Shown here: one piece after another, positions 25,737-34,885 of the stretch
Position numbering within the stretch: the stretch's first letter is position 1
Layout of the letters: every line of letters begins with the position of its first letter
Assembly: GCF_025562455.1 (NCBI RefSeq)
Contig: NZ_JAHPRO010000002.1
Location: 1-64,000, forward strand
DNA from: Acinetobacter sp. WU_MDCI_Axc73
Lineage (GTDB): Bacteria; Pseudomonadota; Gammaproteobacteria; Pseudomonadales; Moraxellaceae
Direction of reading: 5' to 3'
Length of the DNA: 64,000 bases
Notes under the pieces: model-generated
The model's input: the letters and a program-made list of their open reading frames with translations, nothing else
What the model was told of the DNA's origin: nothing
The model's database searches: none
Position numbers and translations under genes: made by a program

Positions 25737-25792
25737 GAAAAAGCCGAGCGTCTTGACCATTATTTGAGTCAAAAATCGCAAGGCTTTTTTTA
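25737..25792 (-). terminator. Possible terminator after the small exported protein gene
   Basis: On the minus strand an imperfect long hairpin joins AAGCC with GGCTT and inner TTGAC / GTCAA arms, and then enters a T-run. The stem has internal mismatches, so this is only moderately supported. Confidence 0.5.
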
Positions 25793-25816
25793 AAATTTGA
25801 TCAGTTATAACAAAAA

Positions 25817-26110
25817 TTAAGAATTATGCGGCTGAAAAAATGACTGAACAAAACGAGAAAAACGTTGATGTTGAGTAGCAAAAAAGTTTTGGCTTGGTTC
25901 AACACGAATCGTGTTCAACATTTTAATTTCATCATCTGTCGTTGGTAGTGATGAGAGATTACGTTTTTGTTGATCCAGTGCCTTTTCAATCAATAAATTT
26001 TTTTCATTCGGTTTGATTTGAGTATCTTTAATGACGGCAGCAGTACTGATCTGGGAAAAAAGTCCCAAACTTAAACTTAAACCAAGTACTTTAATTAACT
26101 GCATTTTCAT
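25817..26110 (-). CDS. Small exported protein of unknown function
   Basis: A 97-residue protein with a signal peptide (MKMQLIKVLGLSLSLGLFSQISTAA) and a short polar mature part without cysteines or recognisable domains. I chose the ATG at 26110 because GGGGGA lies a few bases upstream and the signal peptide then starts correctly; two earlier in-frame ATGs exist. It is probably periplasmic. I do not recognise a family, and the neighbours (gltX, rsmH) give no functional hint. Confidence 0.65.
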   Translation of the reverse strand: MKMQLIKVLGLSLSLGLFSQISTAAVIKDTQIKPNEKNLLIEKALDQQKRNLSSLPTTDDEIKMLNTIRVEPSQNFFATQHQRFSRFVQSFFQPHNS

Positions 26111-26498
26111 GCAAACATCCCCCAGCATGCCTCTATTTTTATTGCTGAACTGCAAGTCTACAACAAATGTAAACTAAAATAGTTACGATTCGGCTATAAA
26201 TATACAATAAAAATGCGACTTCGGTCACAATTTTTACAAAAGTATAAACATATTAATCAAGATATCCCTTCATGGATACTTAATGCTACAACGATCTTTT
26301 AACAAAGAAATATGAATAAAGCATGAAGAAATTTTAAGCAGAGTCATTTTTCTAAAATAAACTGTGACAAATTATATCTTTCCTCGTTAAGCCATACAGC
26401 AATATATTTCTGAGTTTGTTATGTAATTATTTGATTATAAAAATTATACTAAAAATATAGCAGATGAAGAAATTTAAGAAAGGCTAATGAATAATATT

Positions 26499-26532
26499 TT
26501 ATCCACAGTATTACGGACATGGGTGGGGATAA
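26499..26532. promoter_or_regulatory. Pair of DnaA-box-like sites
   Basis: TTATCCACA at 26499-26507 is a perfect 9-mer DnaA box. TGGGGATAA at 26524-26532 is TTATCCCCA on the minus strand, one mismatch from the box. They face each other 16 bases apart in the gap before rsmH. Function is not shown. Confidence 0.4.
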
Positions 26533-26770
26533 GTGCAAGTGTGGTTAATGCGATAACTTTTTTTGTAAATGGTGAAATTGATAACAGAATTCTAAAGAGC
26601 CAATCTGGGCATTAAGACTGAGATTGTTTTTTGTGTGATCAAAATCATTTTAAATATATTTTAAAGCGTGTAGCGATCGTAAAAATGGACATTTCGGGTT
26701 GATTTGTCTGCAACTTTCTCCAAAAAATGATGTTACCCATGAAAAATAATAATTCCCAACAAAAAGTCGT

Positions 26771-26799
26771 TTGGAGCTTTGCTAAAACAAGGTAATAAT
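26771..26799 (+). promoter_or_regulatory. Candidate sigma-70 promoter of the rsmH-mraY operon
   Basis: TTGGAG (26771-26776) and TAATAA/AATAAT (26793-26799) are spaced 16-17 bp and lie about 40 bases before the rsmH ATG. The match is moderate. Confidence 0.5.
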
Positions 26800-26837
26800 G
26801 TGCAGTTAAATTTTTAGCTTTTTATGATCTTGCCCTT

Positions 26838-27749
26838 ATGTCACATATTTCCGTTTTACTTCATGAAACTGTCGATGCCTTACTGGCTGAACGTGATACG
26901 GGAATTTATGTAGATGGCACTTTTGGTCGCGGCGGTCATACGCGGGCGTTACTAGAAAAACTAGATGCTAATGCACGTGTTTATGCGTTTGATAAAGATC
27001 CGCAAGCTTTGTCTGTTGCACATGAGTTAGCACAAACTGATTCTCGTTTTCAGATTCTTCATGCCAGTTTTGCTGACCTGAAAAATGAACTAAATAAAAT
27101 TGGCGTTATGCAAGTTGATGGCATTATGGCGGATTTGGGCGTATCTTCACCGCAATTGGATCAGGCAGAGCGAGGCTTTAGTTTCATGCAGGATGGTCCA
27201 CTCGATATGCGTATGGACAATTCGCAAGGACAAACTGCCGCAGAGTGGTTACTCGATATCAAAGAAGAAGACTTGGCCAATATTATTTATCAATATGGTG
27301 AGGAGCGCTATAGTCGTCGTCTGGCTAAAGTGATTAAACAGGCAGGGTACATCGAAACGACAGGTCAGTTGGCTGAATTGGTCAAAACGGCTCATCCGAA
27401 ATGGGAAAAACATAAGCACCCAGCGACTCGAACTTTTCAGGCGATTCGAATTGCCATAAATAAAGAGCTAGAAGATATTGAAATCTTTTTGCCTCAAGCG
27501 GTAGAGTTGTTAAAACCGCAGGGCCGTCTCGCTGTGATCAGTTTTCATTCCTTAGAAGATCGTTTGATTAAACAGTTTATTCAAAAAGAATCAACGCTTG
27601 CAGAAGATACGGGTTGGGGGATGCCACAGCCACAAATAGATACTCGACGTTTAAAGAAAATCGCACGACTACGTGCCAGTGAGGAAGAAGTAAAATCCAA
27701 TCCGCGTTCTCGTAGTGCGTGGCTGAGGGTTGCCGAACGATTAGTATGA
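26838..27749 (+). CDS. rsmH: 16S rRNA (cytosine1402-N4)-methyltransferase RsmH (MraW)
   Basis: A 303-residue SAM-dependent methyltransferase. The N-terminal HISVLLHETVDAL and the motif DGTFGRGGHT near residues 27-36 are diagnostic. ADLGVSSPQLDQAERGFSF and SFHSLEDRLIK follow. It methylates C1402 of 16S rRNA in the ribosomal P site. It is the first gene of a six-gene division/cell-wall operon, and its stop overlaps a possible ftsL start (ATGA). No strong Shine-Dalgarno precedes its ATG. Confidence 0.95.
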   Translation: MSHISVLLHETVDALLAERDTGIYVDGTFGRGGHTRALLEKLDANARVYAFDKDPQALSVAHELAQTDSRFQILHASFADLKNELNKIGVMQVDGIMADLGVSSPQLDQAERGFSFMQDGPLDMRMDNSQGQTAAEWLLDIKEEDLANIIYQYGEERYSRRLAKVIKQAGYIETTGQLAELVKTAHPKWEKHKHPATRTFQAIRIAINKELEDIEIFLPQAVELLKPQGRLAVISFHSLEDRLIKQFIQKESTLAEDTGWGMPQPQIDTRRLKKIARLRASEEEVKSNPRSRSAWLRVAERLV

Positions 27750-27760
27750 AAAGGCAAATC

Positions 27761-28093
27761 ATGGAAACAGAAGAACAATTCCCGTCCGCGCGTAAAATGA
27801 CTTTTAGAAAGGTTGTGACTTATGCGGTTTTGATCAGTCTGGTATTTATTAGTGCCATGATGGTGGTGTTTCAGGTGTTTGAATACCGACATGATTATCG
27901 TGATTTGAGTACCTATATGCGTGAGAAAGATGATCTTAATGCAGAGTGGGGACGTTTACTGATTGAGCAGCAAACTTTTGGCGCGACCGCACAAATTGGA
28001 ACGCGTGCAGTGACCCAATTGCGAATGTTTTCTCCTCCTGCTGCACAAACTGTTGTAATTTCATTACCCATGACTCCAGAGCAAAAAAAGTAA
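27761..28093 (+). CDS. ftsL: Cell division protein FtsL
   Basis: A 110-residue bitopic membrane protein. A short cytoplasmic N-terminus is followed by one transmembrane segment (VVTYAVLISLVFISAMMVVFQVF) and a periplasmic coiled-coil-like part (YRDLSTYMREKDDLNAEWGRLLIEQQTF). The position between rsmH and ftsI identifies it. FtsL joins FtsB and FtsQ to activate FtsWI at the septum. I chose the ATG at 27761 (METEEQF), which has AAAAGG six bases upstream; an ATG at 27746 overlapping the rsmH stop is the alternative. Confidence 0.88.
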   Translation: METEEQFPSARKMTFRKVVTYAVLISLVFISAMMVVFQVFEYRHDYRDLSTYMREKDDLNAEWGRLLIEQQTFGATAQIGTRAVTQLRMFSPPAAQTVVISLPMTPEQKK

Positions 28094-28103
28094 GGCATGC
28101 TGT

Positions 28104-29930
28104 ATGGTAGATAAGCGAATTAAGCAAACACGAAAAAAACAGCAGTCCATTACTGAAAAGCCAACCCTTGCTTTTGATATGTGGCGCTTTTATTTGCTTT
28201 GGGGCACGGTACTTTTGTGTTTTGTGGTTTTGGTGACACGGGCATTTTATGTTCAGGTGGTCAATAAAGACTTTTTACAAAATAAAGCCAATGCCAATAT
28301 TTTGCGTACGGAACAGTTAAAAGCGATGCGCGGTGTCATTAGCGATCGGCACGGTGTGCCTTTGGCGATTAGTACACCGATTATGAATGTGGTCATTGAT
28401 CCGCGCGATTATTTCGAAGCTAAAAAACAATATGAAGAGATTTCGGAAAAAATTAAAAAAGAACCCGAAAATGCGCGTCGTTTAAGACGAGAACTTCCTG
28501 ATAAAAATCTAAATCTGGATGAATTAGCAGATATTGTGGGTATTGATCGAGCCACTTTAAAGAAAATGATGAATGATCGTCCTCGTTCACGTTATCTGGT
28601 GCTGAAAAAAGAAGTTCCGCCACAGCAGACTGATATCATTTCAAAACGTAATTTTGAGGGTGTTTATACTGAAAAAAACTATAAGCGCTACTATCCACAG
28701 CCTCAGCCCAATGCACAGATTATTGGCTTGACCAATAATGATGGCAAAGGAATTGAAGGGCTGGAAATGCAGCTCAATAAACAACTCTCAGGAATTGATG
28801 GCGAGCAAAAAATTATTCGTGATAAACACGGCAATCGTCTCAAAATTTCAGAAGTGATTAAAGAAGTTCAGCCGGGTGAAAACGTTACTTTAAGTATCGA
28901 TTCACGCTTACAATATATTATGTATCGTGAACTCACTGCTACGGGTGTAGCAAACAATGCGCGCTCAGCCTCTGCAATTGCAGTGGATGTGAAAACAGGT
29001 GAAATTTTGGCGATGAGCAGTTGGCCATCGTATAACCCAAATGACAAAAAGGGTCTGTCCAATAAAGATGCCATGCGTAACCGTGGTGCGATTGACATGT
29101 TCGAGCCAGGCTCTACCATGAAGCCATTTACGATTTCAGCAGCACTGGAAACAGGACAATACACCCCGAATACTGTAGTTAATACTTCGCCAGGTTCGAT
29201 GAAGCTGGGTTGGCATACGATTCGTGATACGCATAACTACGGCGCATTAACGGTGACTGGTGTAATTATCAAATCTTCGAACGTGGGTTCTGCGAAAATT
29301 GCATTGTCTTTACCGAAGGATACTTTACCAACCTTCTTCCATCGTGTTGGATTTGGGCAGCGTTCTGCAGTCAAATTCCCAGGTGAAAGCGGTGGACTAT
29401 TATTACCCGCCAATCGTTTAAATCCATCTCAATTAGGTACTATGGCATACGGCTATGGCCTAAATGCGACTATTTTGCAGTTAGCACAGGGCTACGCCAT
29501 GCTTGCCAATCACGGCATGAAAATGCCTTTGAGCTTGCATAAGGTAGATGAAGTCCCTAAGGGTGAGCAGGTGTTATCGCCTAAAATTGCCGATGAGGTT
29601 CTATTGATGCTGGAGCAGGTCACTATGCCAGGTGGTACGGCACGGCAGGCTAATATTCCGGGGTATCGTGTTGGTGGTAAAACAGGAACCGCGCATAAGT
29701 TACGTGCAGATGGTAAAGGATATTCCAAAAATGAATATCGTGCCTTATTTGCGGGTGTAGCGCCTGTAAGTGATCCACGCTTGGCTATTATTGTGGTTGT
29801 TGAAAATCCACAGGGGCGTTACTACGGTGGTTTGGTGGCTGCACCTGCTTTTGCTAAAATTATGCAAGAGTCATTGCGTCTATTGAATGTACCATTGGAT
29901 AAGCCACTCGATACCCCAAACATTCAGTAA
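28104..29930 (+). CDS. ftsI: Peptidoglycan transpeptidase FtsI (PBP3)
   Basis: A 608-residue class B penicillin-binding protein. A single N-terminal transmembrane anchor (residues about 30-50) precedes a dimerisation domain and the transpeptidase domain. The active-site Ser is about residue 337 in EPGSTMKPF; SSN (IKSSNVGS) and KTGT (VGGKTGTAH) complete the catalytic motifs. It crosslinks septal peptidoglycan with FtsW and is a beta-lactam target. The RBS is GTAAGG. It lies 10 bases after ftsL and 11 before murE. Confidence 0.95.
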   Translation: MVDKRIKQTRKKQQSITEKPTLAFDMWRFYLLWGTVLLCFVVLVTRAFYVQVVNKDFLQNKANANILRTEQLKAMRGVISDRHGVPLAISTPIMNVVIDPRDYFEAKKQYEEISEKIKKEPENARRLRRELPDKNLNLDELADIVGIDRATLKKMMNDRPRSRYLVLKKEVPPQQTDIISKRNFEGVYTEKNYKRYYPQPQPNAQIIGLTNNDGKGIEGLEMQLNKQLSGIDGEQKIIRDKHGNRLKISEVIKEVQPGENVTLSIDSRLQYIMYRELTATGVANNARSASAIAVDVKTGEILAMSSWPSYNPNDKKGLSNKDAMRNRGAIDMFEPGSTMKPFTISAALETGQYTPNTVVNTSPGSMKLGWHTIRDTHNYGALTVTGVIIKSSNVGSAKIALSLPKDTLPTFFHRVGFGQRSAVKFPGESGGLLLPANRLNPSQLGTMAYGYGLNATILQLAQGYAMLANHGMKMPLSLHKVDEVPKGEQVLSPKIADEVLLMLEQVTMPGGTARQANIPGYRVGGKTGTAHKLRADGKGYSKNEYRALFAGVAPVSDPRLAIIVVVENPQGRYYGGLVAAPAFAKIMQESLRLLNVPLDKPLDTPNIQ

Positions 29931-29941
29931 TCAGGTGAATT

Positions 29942-31441
29942 ATGTCGATTTCGTTTCAGGATATTTATGCCAAAGCACTGGATATTGAGTGGTTAAAACA
30001 GCCATTTTCTGGATTTAATCTAGATAGCCGTAAAGTTCAGACTGGACAGATTTTTATTGCACTGACGAGTTATTCTCAGCCTGAGAAAACCCTGAACTTT
30101 GCGCAAAAAGCCCTTGAATCTGGCGCTTTGGGAATTATCAGTGAGCACCCTTTGGGGCTTGCCAATGAGTGGGTTTGTCCAGATGTTCGTTTGCAAATGG
30201 GGCGATGGCAGCGTGATTATCTGCAAAAAACCGATCCAGTACAGTCTGCGCGTATCCTTGCTGTGACGGGAACCAATGGTAAAACTACTATTTCACGTTT
30301 AATGGCAGAGTTAATTAACCTACAACATCAACGTTGTGCAGTATTCGGTACCACTGGCAATGGTGTTTTGCCACATTTAAATCCTTCAACGCACACCACT
30401 TTAGATGCACTGCAACTGCAAACTTTATTGCATGACTATGCCAAACAGGGCGCGGCTTTCGCTTCACTCGAAGCCAGCTCACATGGTCTGGAGCAGGGGC
30501 GCTTAAATGGTTGTGAGATTGAAATCGCCGTGTATTCAAACTTAAGTCGTGATCATCTTGACTATCATGGAACGCTACAAGCCTATGCTGAAGCGAAATC
30601 CAGATTATTTGCATTTGATCAGCTAAAAATTGCAGTCATTAATTTAGATGATGATTATGCTGATTTAATGCTGAAGGCGGCACAAAATAATCCAGCACAG
30701 CCTGAAATTTATACCTATTCGCTGCATCAGCAAAACGCAGACTATTGGGTAGAGGCAGTTAACTATCAGTTGCATGGTGCAGAGATTCAATTGCACAGTC
30801 CGCGCGGTATTTTTCAGATTCAGAGTCCGTTTTTAGGACAGTTTAACGTGGAAAATCTGATTGCCAGTTTGATTGCTGTTGAAGCTGTGGGATTCGATTT
30901 AGCTGAATTGATCGAAACAGTGTCTAAGCTTCAGGGTGCACCAGGACGGATGCAAGTGATTCGCGATGGTGAGCGTTTATTTGTCGTGGATTATGCACAT
31001 ACCCCAGACGCATTAACTCAAGTGTTAACTACCTTGAAACGACACACTCGGCATCAGCTCTGGGCGGTCTTTGGTTGTGGAGGAGATCGTGATCGGGGCA
31101 AGCGACCACTGATGACGCAAGCAGCATTGGAAGGTGCGGATCCTGTGGTATTGACTTCTGATAATCCTCGAACGGAAGATCCGAATCAAATCTTTGCAGA
31201 TATGCGTGAGGCAGTGGATTTTAGCTTACATCGTGTCTTTGAAATTCGGGATCGTCGTGAAGCGATTAAATTTGCCGTGAATGAAGCTAAAAATGGCGAT
31301 ATTGTGGTTATTGCTGGTAAGGGACATGAAAATTATCAGGAAGTTGATGGGGTGCGACACTGGTTTGATGATGTCGTAGAGGTTCAAGCTGCAATCGATG
31401 CGCAGGCGCATTCAGTGCATAGCGCATATCCAGCACAATAG
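29942..31441 (+). CDS. murE: UDP-MurNAc-L-Ala-D-Glu:meso-diaminopimelate ligase MurE
   Basis: A 499-residue Mur ligase with the ATP-binding GTNGKTT near residue 110, the central domain EASSHGLEQGRL, and the C-terminal domain with VDYAHTPDAL. The DNPR motif (TSDNPRTEDP) is the established signature for meso-diaminopimelate rather than lysine. It acts in the cytoplasm, adding the third residue of the stem peptide. It is part of the rsmH-mraY operon, 11 bases from both neighbours. Confidence 0.95.
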   Translation: MSISFQDIYAKALDIEWLKQPFSGFNLDSRKVQTGQIFIALTSYSQPEKTLNFAQKALESGALGIISEHPLGLANEWVCPDVRLQMGRWQRDYLQKTDPVQSARILAVTGTNGKTTISRLMAELINLQHQRCAVFGTTGNGVLPHLNPSTHTTLDALQLQTLLHDYAKQGAAFASLEASSHGLEQGRLNGCEIEIAVYSNLSRDHLDYHGTLQAYAEAKSRLFAFDQLKIAVINLDDDYADLMLKAAQNNPAQPEIYTYSLHQQNADYWVEAVNYQLHGAEIQLHSPRGIFQIQSPFLGQFNVENLIASLIAVEAVGFDLAELIETVSKLQGAPGRMQVIRDGERLFVVDYAHTPDALTQVLTTLKRHTRHQLWAVFGCGGDRDRGKRPLMTQAALEGADPVVLTSDNPRTEDPNQIFADMREAVDFSLHRVFEIRDRREAIKFAVNEAKNGDIVVIAGKGHENYQEVDGVRHWFDDVVEVQAAIDAQAHSVHSAYPAQ

Positions 31442-31452
31442 GTTTAAGTTTT

Positions 31453-32859
31453 ATGCATACATCGACCACCAGTACAATAGAGTTGACCCCATGGACGGCT
31501 GAACAGTTGCAACAGGCAACTCAGGGTAATTGGTATCAAGATAAGCCGCCTACACAATCTATCAAACGAATTTTAACCGACTCGCGTCATGCCGAATCGG
31601 GAGATGCATTTTTAGCATTGAAAGGCGAGCGCTTTGATGCGCATGATTTTATTGCGCAAGTGGCTCAAAATGGCTGTCAGGTGGTGATTGTTGAGCATCC
31701 TGTGGATGTTGATATTGCTCAGCTTGTGGTGCCAGATACACGTCTGGCACTCGGTCATTTGGGTGCCTATCGTCGTATGCAATATCCAGATTTAAAAGTC
31801 ATTGCATTGACGGGAAGTAGCGGTAAAACCACGACCAAAGAAATGTTGGGCAGTATTTTCGGACTGCTCGCGCCAACCTTAGTGACTCGCGGTAATCTCA
31901 ATAATGATTTGGGTGTACCAATGATGTTACTTGAGCTCAAACCTGAACATGAATATGCCGTGATGGAACTGGGTGCAAGTCATCAGGGTGAAATTGATTA
32001 TACCTCTGATCTAGTACAGCCACAGGTGGCAGGCATTCTCAACATTGGTACTGCGCATTTGGGCGAATTTGGTGGGCGTGAAGGCATTTGTCGTGCGAAA
32101 TCGGAAATTTATGCACATATTTCGTCAGAAGGTACCTCGATTATCCCAGCAAATGATGATTTTGCTGCGCAAATTCGTCAAGCTGTAGAAACTGCACAGC
32201 AGCTTTCTTTTGGAGAAGGTGGTGATGTTTTTGCAACTGATATTAAGCTTCATGCACAATCCAGTCAATTTACACTGCATACACCGCAAGGTATCGCACA
32301 AATTCATCTGCCTTTTGCAGGTCTGCATAATGTGGATAATGCGACTGCGGCGGCGGCATTTGCACTTGCCAGTCGGGTTCAACTGGATGATATTGTGAAG
32401 GGACTAGAACAGGCCAAAGGTGCAAAAGGTCGTCTGAACTTTATCCAGCATCAGCAATATTTATGGATTGATGATACCTATAATGCAAATCCCACCTCTA
32501 TGCGCGCTGCGGCTGAAGTCTTAAGTCAACAGACGGGTTATAAAGTCATGGTGATGGGCGATATTGGTGAGTTGGGTGATGCAAGTGTGCAAGAGCATCA
32601 TGATTTAGGGCGTGATCTGGTCGATTATCCTCTGGATCTGATTGTCGCGGTGGGTGAATTTGCTCAAGCGGCATGGGAAGGGGCTTCACACAGTGTTCAT
32701 GCCTCAAAATTAAAAGCATTTGCTACTCAAGCAGACGCACTGATTTTTTTAATGAATTTAATTCAACAACATCAACCCGAGTCAATGAGTTTCCTGTTTA
32801 AGGGCTCTCGTTATACCCATATGGAAACGTTGATGGCAGATTTGATGGAGAAACTCTAA
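31453..32859 (+). CDS. murF: UDP-MurNAc-tripeptide:D-Ala-D-Ala ligase MurF
   Basis: A 468-residue Mur ligase with P-loop [10 protein letters not shown] near residue 120, [23 protein letters not shown] and the C-terminal domain [15 protein letters not shown], all characteristic of MurF. It adds D-Ala-D-Ala to the UDP-MurNAc tripeptide, completing the cytoplasmic pentapeptide precursor used next by MraY. It ends one base before the mraY start, so translation of the two is coupled. Confidence 0.95.
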   Translation: MHTSTTSTIELTPWTAEQLQQATQGNWYQDKPPTQSIKRILTDSRHAESGDAFLALKGERFDAHDFIAQVAQNGCQVVIVEHPVDVDIAQLVVPDTRLALGHLGAYRRMQYPDLKVIALTGSSGKTTTKEMLGSIFGLLAPTLVTRGNLNNDLGVPMMLLELKPEHEYAVMELGASHQGEIDYTSDLVQPQVAGILNIGTAHLGEFGGREGICRAKSEIYAHISSEGTSIIPANDDFAAQIRQAVETAQQLSFGEGGDVFATDIKLHAQSSQFTLHTPQGIAQIHLPFAGLHNVDNATAAAAFALASRVQLDDIVKGLEQAKGAKGRLNFIQHQQYLWIDDTYNANPTSMRAAAEVLSQQTGYKVMVMGDIGELGDASVQEHHDLGRDLVDYPLDLIVAVGEFAQAAWEGASHSVHASKLKAFATQADALIFLMNLIQQHQPESMSFLFKGSRYTHMETLMADLMEKL

Positions 32860-32860
32860 A

Positions 32861-33979
32861 ATGCTGTTATGGCTATTTGAACATCTTGCGGGCTATAACA
32901 GTTCGTTTCAGGTAGTTCGATATTTAACCCTGCGTTCTTTGCTTAGTATATTGACTGCACTGGCAATTGGTTGGTTACTGGGTCCTGTGATGATCCGTAA
33001 ATTACAGGCACTCAAATATGGTCAGGCGGTGAGTTCTTACGCACCTGAAAATCATGCCAAAAAAATGGGTACACCGACCATGGGTGGGGTGCTGATCCTC
33101 TTATCAATTGGTATTAGTACCTTACTTTGGGCGGATTTATCCAATCCTTATGTCTGGATTGTGCTTGGAGTCATGGTTGTCTTTGGTGCCGTGGGATGGG
33201 CGGATGACTGGATTAAAATCCGTTATAAAGACAATGCAGGGTTGCCTGCACGTAAAAAGTTTTTCTGGACATCACTGGCTTCACTTGGAGCAGGTATTGC
33301 ACTATATGTGATCGCGATTGATCAACCGAATCCCATTCATACTGCCAATATGCTGGATTTGTTGATTCCATTTTTCAAAAATCTATCAATTCCTTTATCC
33401 GCAGTACCTTTAGGTATTGCATTTATTATCTTTACATATTTAGTGATTAATGGTGCGTCCAACGCAGTCAACCTAACCGATGGTCTGGATGGTTTGGCGA
33501 TTATGCCAATTGTGATGGTTGCCGCAGGTTTGGGGGTATTTGCTTATCTGGCAGGTGATATCCGTTTTGCTAACTATTTGCATATTCCTTATGTCAAATA
33601 CACTTCTGAACTGGTGGTGATCTGTTCTGCAATGGTTGGCGCGGGCTTAGCCTTTTTATGGTACAACGCGCATCCTGCTCAAATCTTTATGGGTGATGTT
33701 GGCGCACTGGCTTTAGGTGCAATGCTTGGAACTATTGCAGTTATGGTACGTCAGGAAATCGTATTTGCGATTATGGGCGGTGTTTTTGTGATGGAAGCGA
33801 TTTCGGTGTTTCTGCAAATTGGGTCATTACGGATGCGAAATAAACGGGTATTTCTGATGGCACCCTTGCATCATCATTATGAAAAACAGGGTTGGAAAGA
33901 AACACAGGTGGTGATTCGCTTCTGGATTATCACCATTATGCTGGTAGTTTTGGGTTTAATGACTTTAAAATTACGTTAA
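32861..33979 (+). CDS. mraY: Phospho-MurNAc-pentapeptide transferase MraY
   Basis: A 372-residue polytopic inner-membrane enzyme with about ten transmembrane segments. Diagnostic motifs are [26 protein letters not shown], the catalytic Asp-containing [10 protein letters not shown] and [12 protein letters not shown]. It transfers phospho-MurNAc-pentapeptide to undecaprenyl phosphate, making lipid I. It is the last gene of this operon and is followed by a strong terminator. The genes that usually continue (murD, ftsW, murG, murC) are not here. Confidence 0.95.
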   Translation: MLLWLFEHLAGYNSSFQVVRYLTLRSLLSILTALAIGWLLGPVMIRKLQALKYGQAVSSYAPENHAKKMGTPTMGGVLILLSIGISTLLWADLSNPYVWIVLGVMVVFGAVGWADDWIKIRYKDNAGLPARKKFFWTSLASLGAGIALYVIAIDQPNPIHTANMLDLLIPFFKNLSIPLSAVPLGIAFIIFTYLVINGASNAVNLTDGLDGLAIMPIVMVAAGLGVFAYLAGDIRFANYLHIPYVKYTSELVVICSAMVGAGLAFLWYNAHPAQIFMGDVGALALGAMLGTIAVMVRQEIVFAIMGGVFVMEAISVFLQIGSLRMRNKRVFLMAPLHHHYEKQGWKETQVVIRFWIITIMLVVLGLMTLKLR

Positions 33980-33991
33980 GCTGAAAAACTC

Positions 33992-34019
33992 AAAAAGCCA
34001 GCAAAGCTGGCTTTTTTTT
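33992..34019 (+). terminator. Rho-independent terminator of the dcw operon
   Basis: AAAAAGCCAGC and GCTGGCTTTTT pair around an AAA loop, followed by T residues. It ends the rsmH-mraY transcript. Confidence 0.92.
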
Positions 34020-34034
34020 ATATGAGAGAAAACC

Positions 34035-34838
34035 ATGAGTGTGTTGATGTGTCCAGTGTGCCGTCAGGTTTTAAATTTGATCGGACGTACATGGCGATGT
34101 GAGCAAGGGCATAGTTATGATCTGGCCAAACAAGGCTATGTAAATTTGCATGTGGTTCAACACAAGCACAGTAAAACACCTGGGGATACACCAGAGTCAG
34201 TTTTGGCGCGTCGTCTTTTTCTATTGGAAGGGTTTTATCAACCATTGCGAGAAGCCGTGATTTCCCAACTACAACAACTCCAGTTAACGACCCTTTTGGA
34301 TATTGGTTGCGGTGAAGGCTATTACACTTCTGCGATGCAGCAACAAGTTCAGCAATGCATTGGACTGGATATCGCCAAGACTGCTGTTCAGCGTGCGGCT
34401 AAGCTCAGTTCTCAAGTAATTTGGGTGGTAGGAACAGGAGCAACCTTGCCTGTACTCGATCAAAGTATCAATATTTGCACAAGTTTATTTAGTCCGATTC
34501 CGAAAGATGAAATTTTAAGAGTCTTAAAATCAAAAGGCTATTTATTGGTAGTGACGCCTGCGCCTGAGCATTTGTATGCATTGCGTGAAGCGTTATTTGA
34601 TGAGGTAAAGCCACATCAGCCCAATAAGTTTGTTGAACAATTACAGTCCAATTTTGAGTTGGTCTCGCAACAGCATGTGGAAAGCCAGTTTAATTTAGAT
34701 CAGGAACAGTTGAAAAATTTGATTGCAATGACTCCCTATGCCTATAAAGCCAAACCTGAAAAAAGACAAAAATTGGAACAACAAACCCAGTTTGAACTTA
34801 CAGCGCATTTTCAAATCTATCTTTTTCAAAAGAAATAA
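34035..34838 (+). CDS. rlmA: 23S rRNA (guanine745-N1)-methyltransferase RlmA
   Basis: A 267-residue methyltransferase. An N-terminal zinc ribbon (CPVC near residues 6-9, then CEQGH) is followed by DLAKQGYVNLHVVQHKHSKTPGD, which closely matches E. coli RlmA. The SAM-binding motif is DIGCGEGYYT near residue 92. It methylates N1 of G745 in 23S rRNA helix 35. It stands alone between two terminators, just downstream of the dcw operon. Confidence 0.92.
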   Translation: MSVLMCPVCRQVLNLIGRTWRCEQGHSYDLAKQGYVNLHVVQHKHSKTPGDTPESVLARRLFLLEGFYQPLREAVISQLQQLQLTTLLDIGCGEGYYTSAMQQQVQQCIGLDIAKTAVQRAAKLSSQVIWVVGTGATLPVLDQSINICTSLFSPIPKDEILRVLKSKGYLLVVTPAPEHLYALREALFDEVKPHQPNKFVEQLQSNFELVSQQHVESQFNLDQEQLKNLIAMTPYAYKAKPEKRQKLEQQTQFELTAHFQIYLFQKK

Positions 34839-34862
34839 AGCCATCTTGGAAGATGGCTTTAA
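34837..34862. terminator. Bidirectional hairpin between rlmA and mrcA
   Basis: AAAGCCATCTT and AAGATGGCTTT form an 11-bp stem with a tiny loop. The T-runs on either side are short. It sits between convergent stop codons and probably serves both genes. Confidence 0.7.
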
Positions 34863-34885
34863 GGCGCTCTAAAGGATGGATCAAT

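Larger units (their letters stand above)
26111..26837. other. Long intergenic region upstream of rsmH
   Basis: About 730 AT-rich bases with no convincing gene. They contain a perfect DnaA box (26499-26507), a one-mismatch box in the opposite orientation (26524-26532) and a candidate promoter for the cell-division operon (26771-26799). The mraZ gene that often precedes rsmH in other bacteria is absent. Confidence 0.7.

Noticed and set aside
26111..26837. Chromosomal replication origin
   Set aside because: Only two DnaA-box-like sites, no cluster of boxes, no AT-rich 13-mers in series, and no dnaA, dnaN or rpmH nearby.
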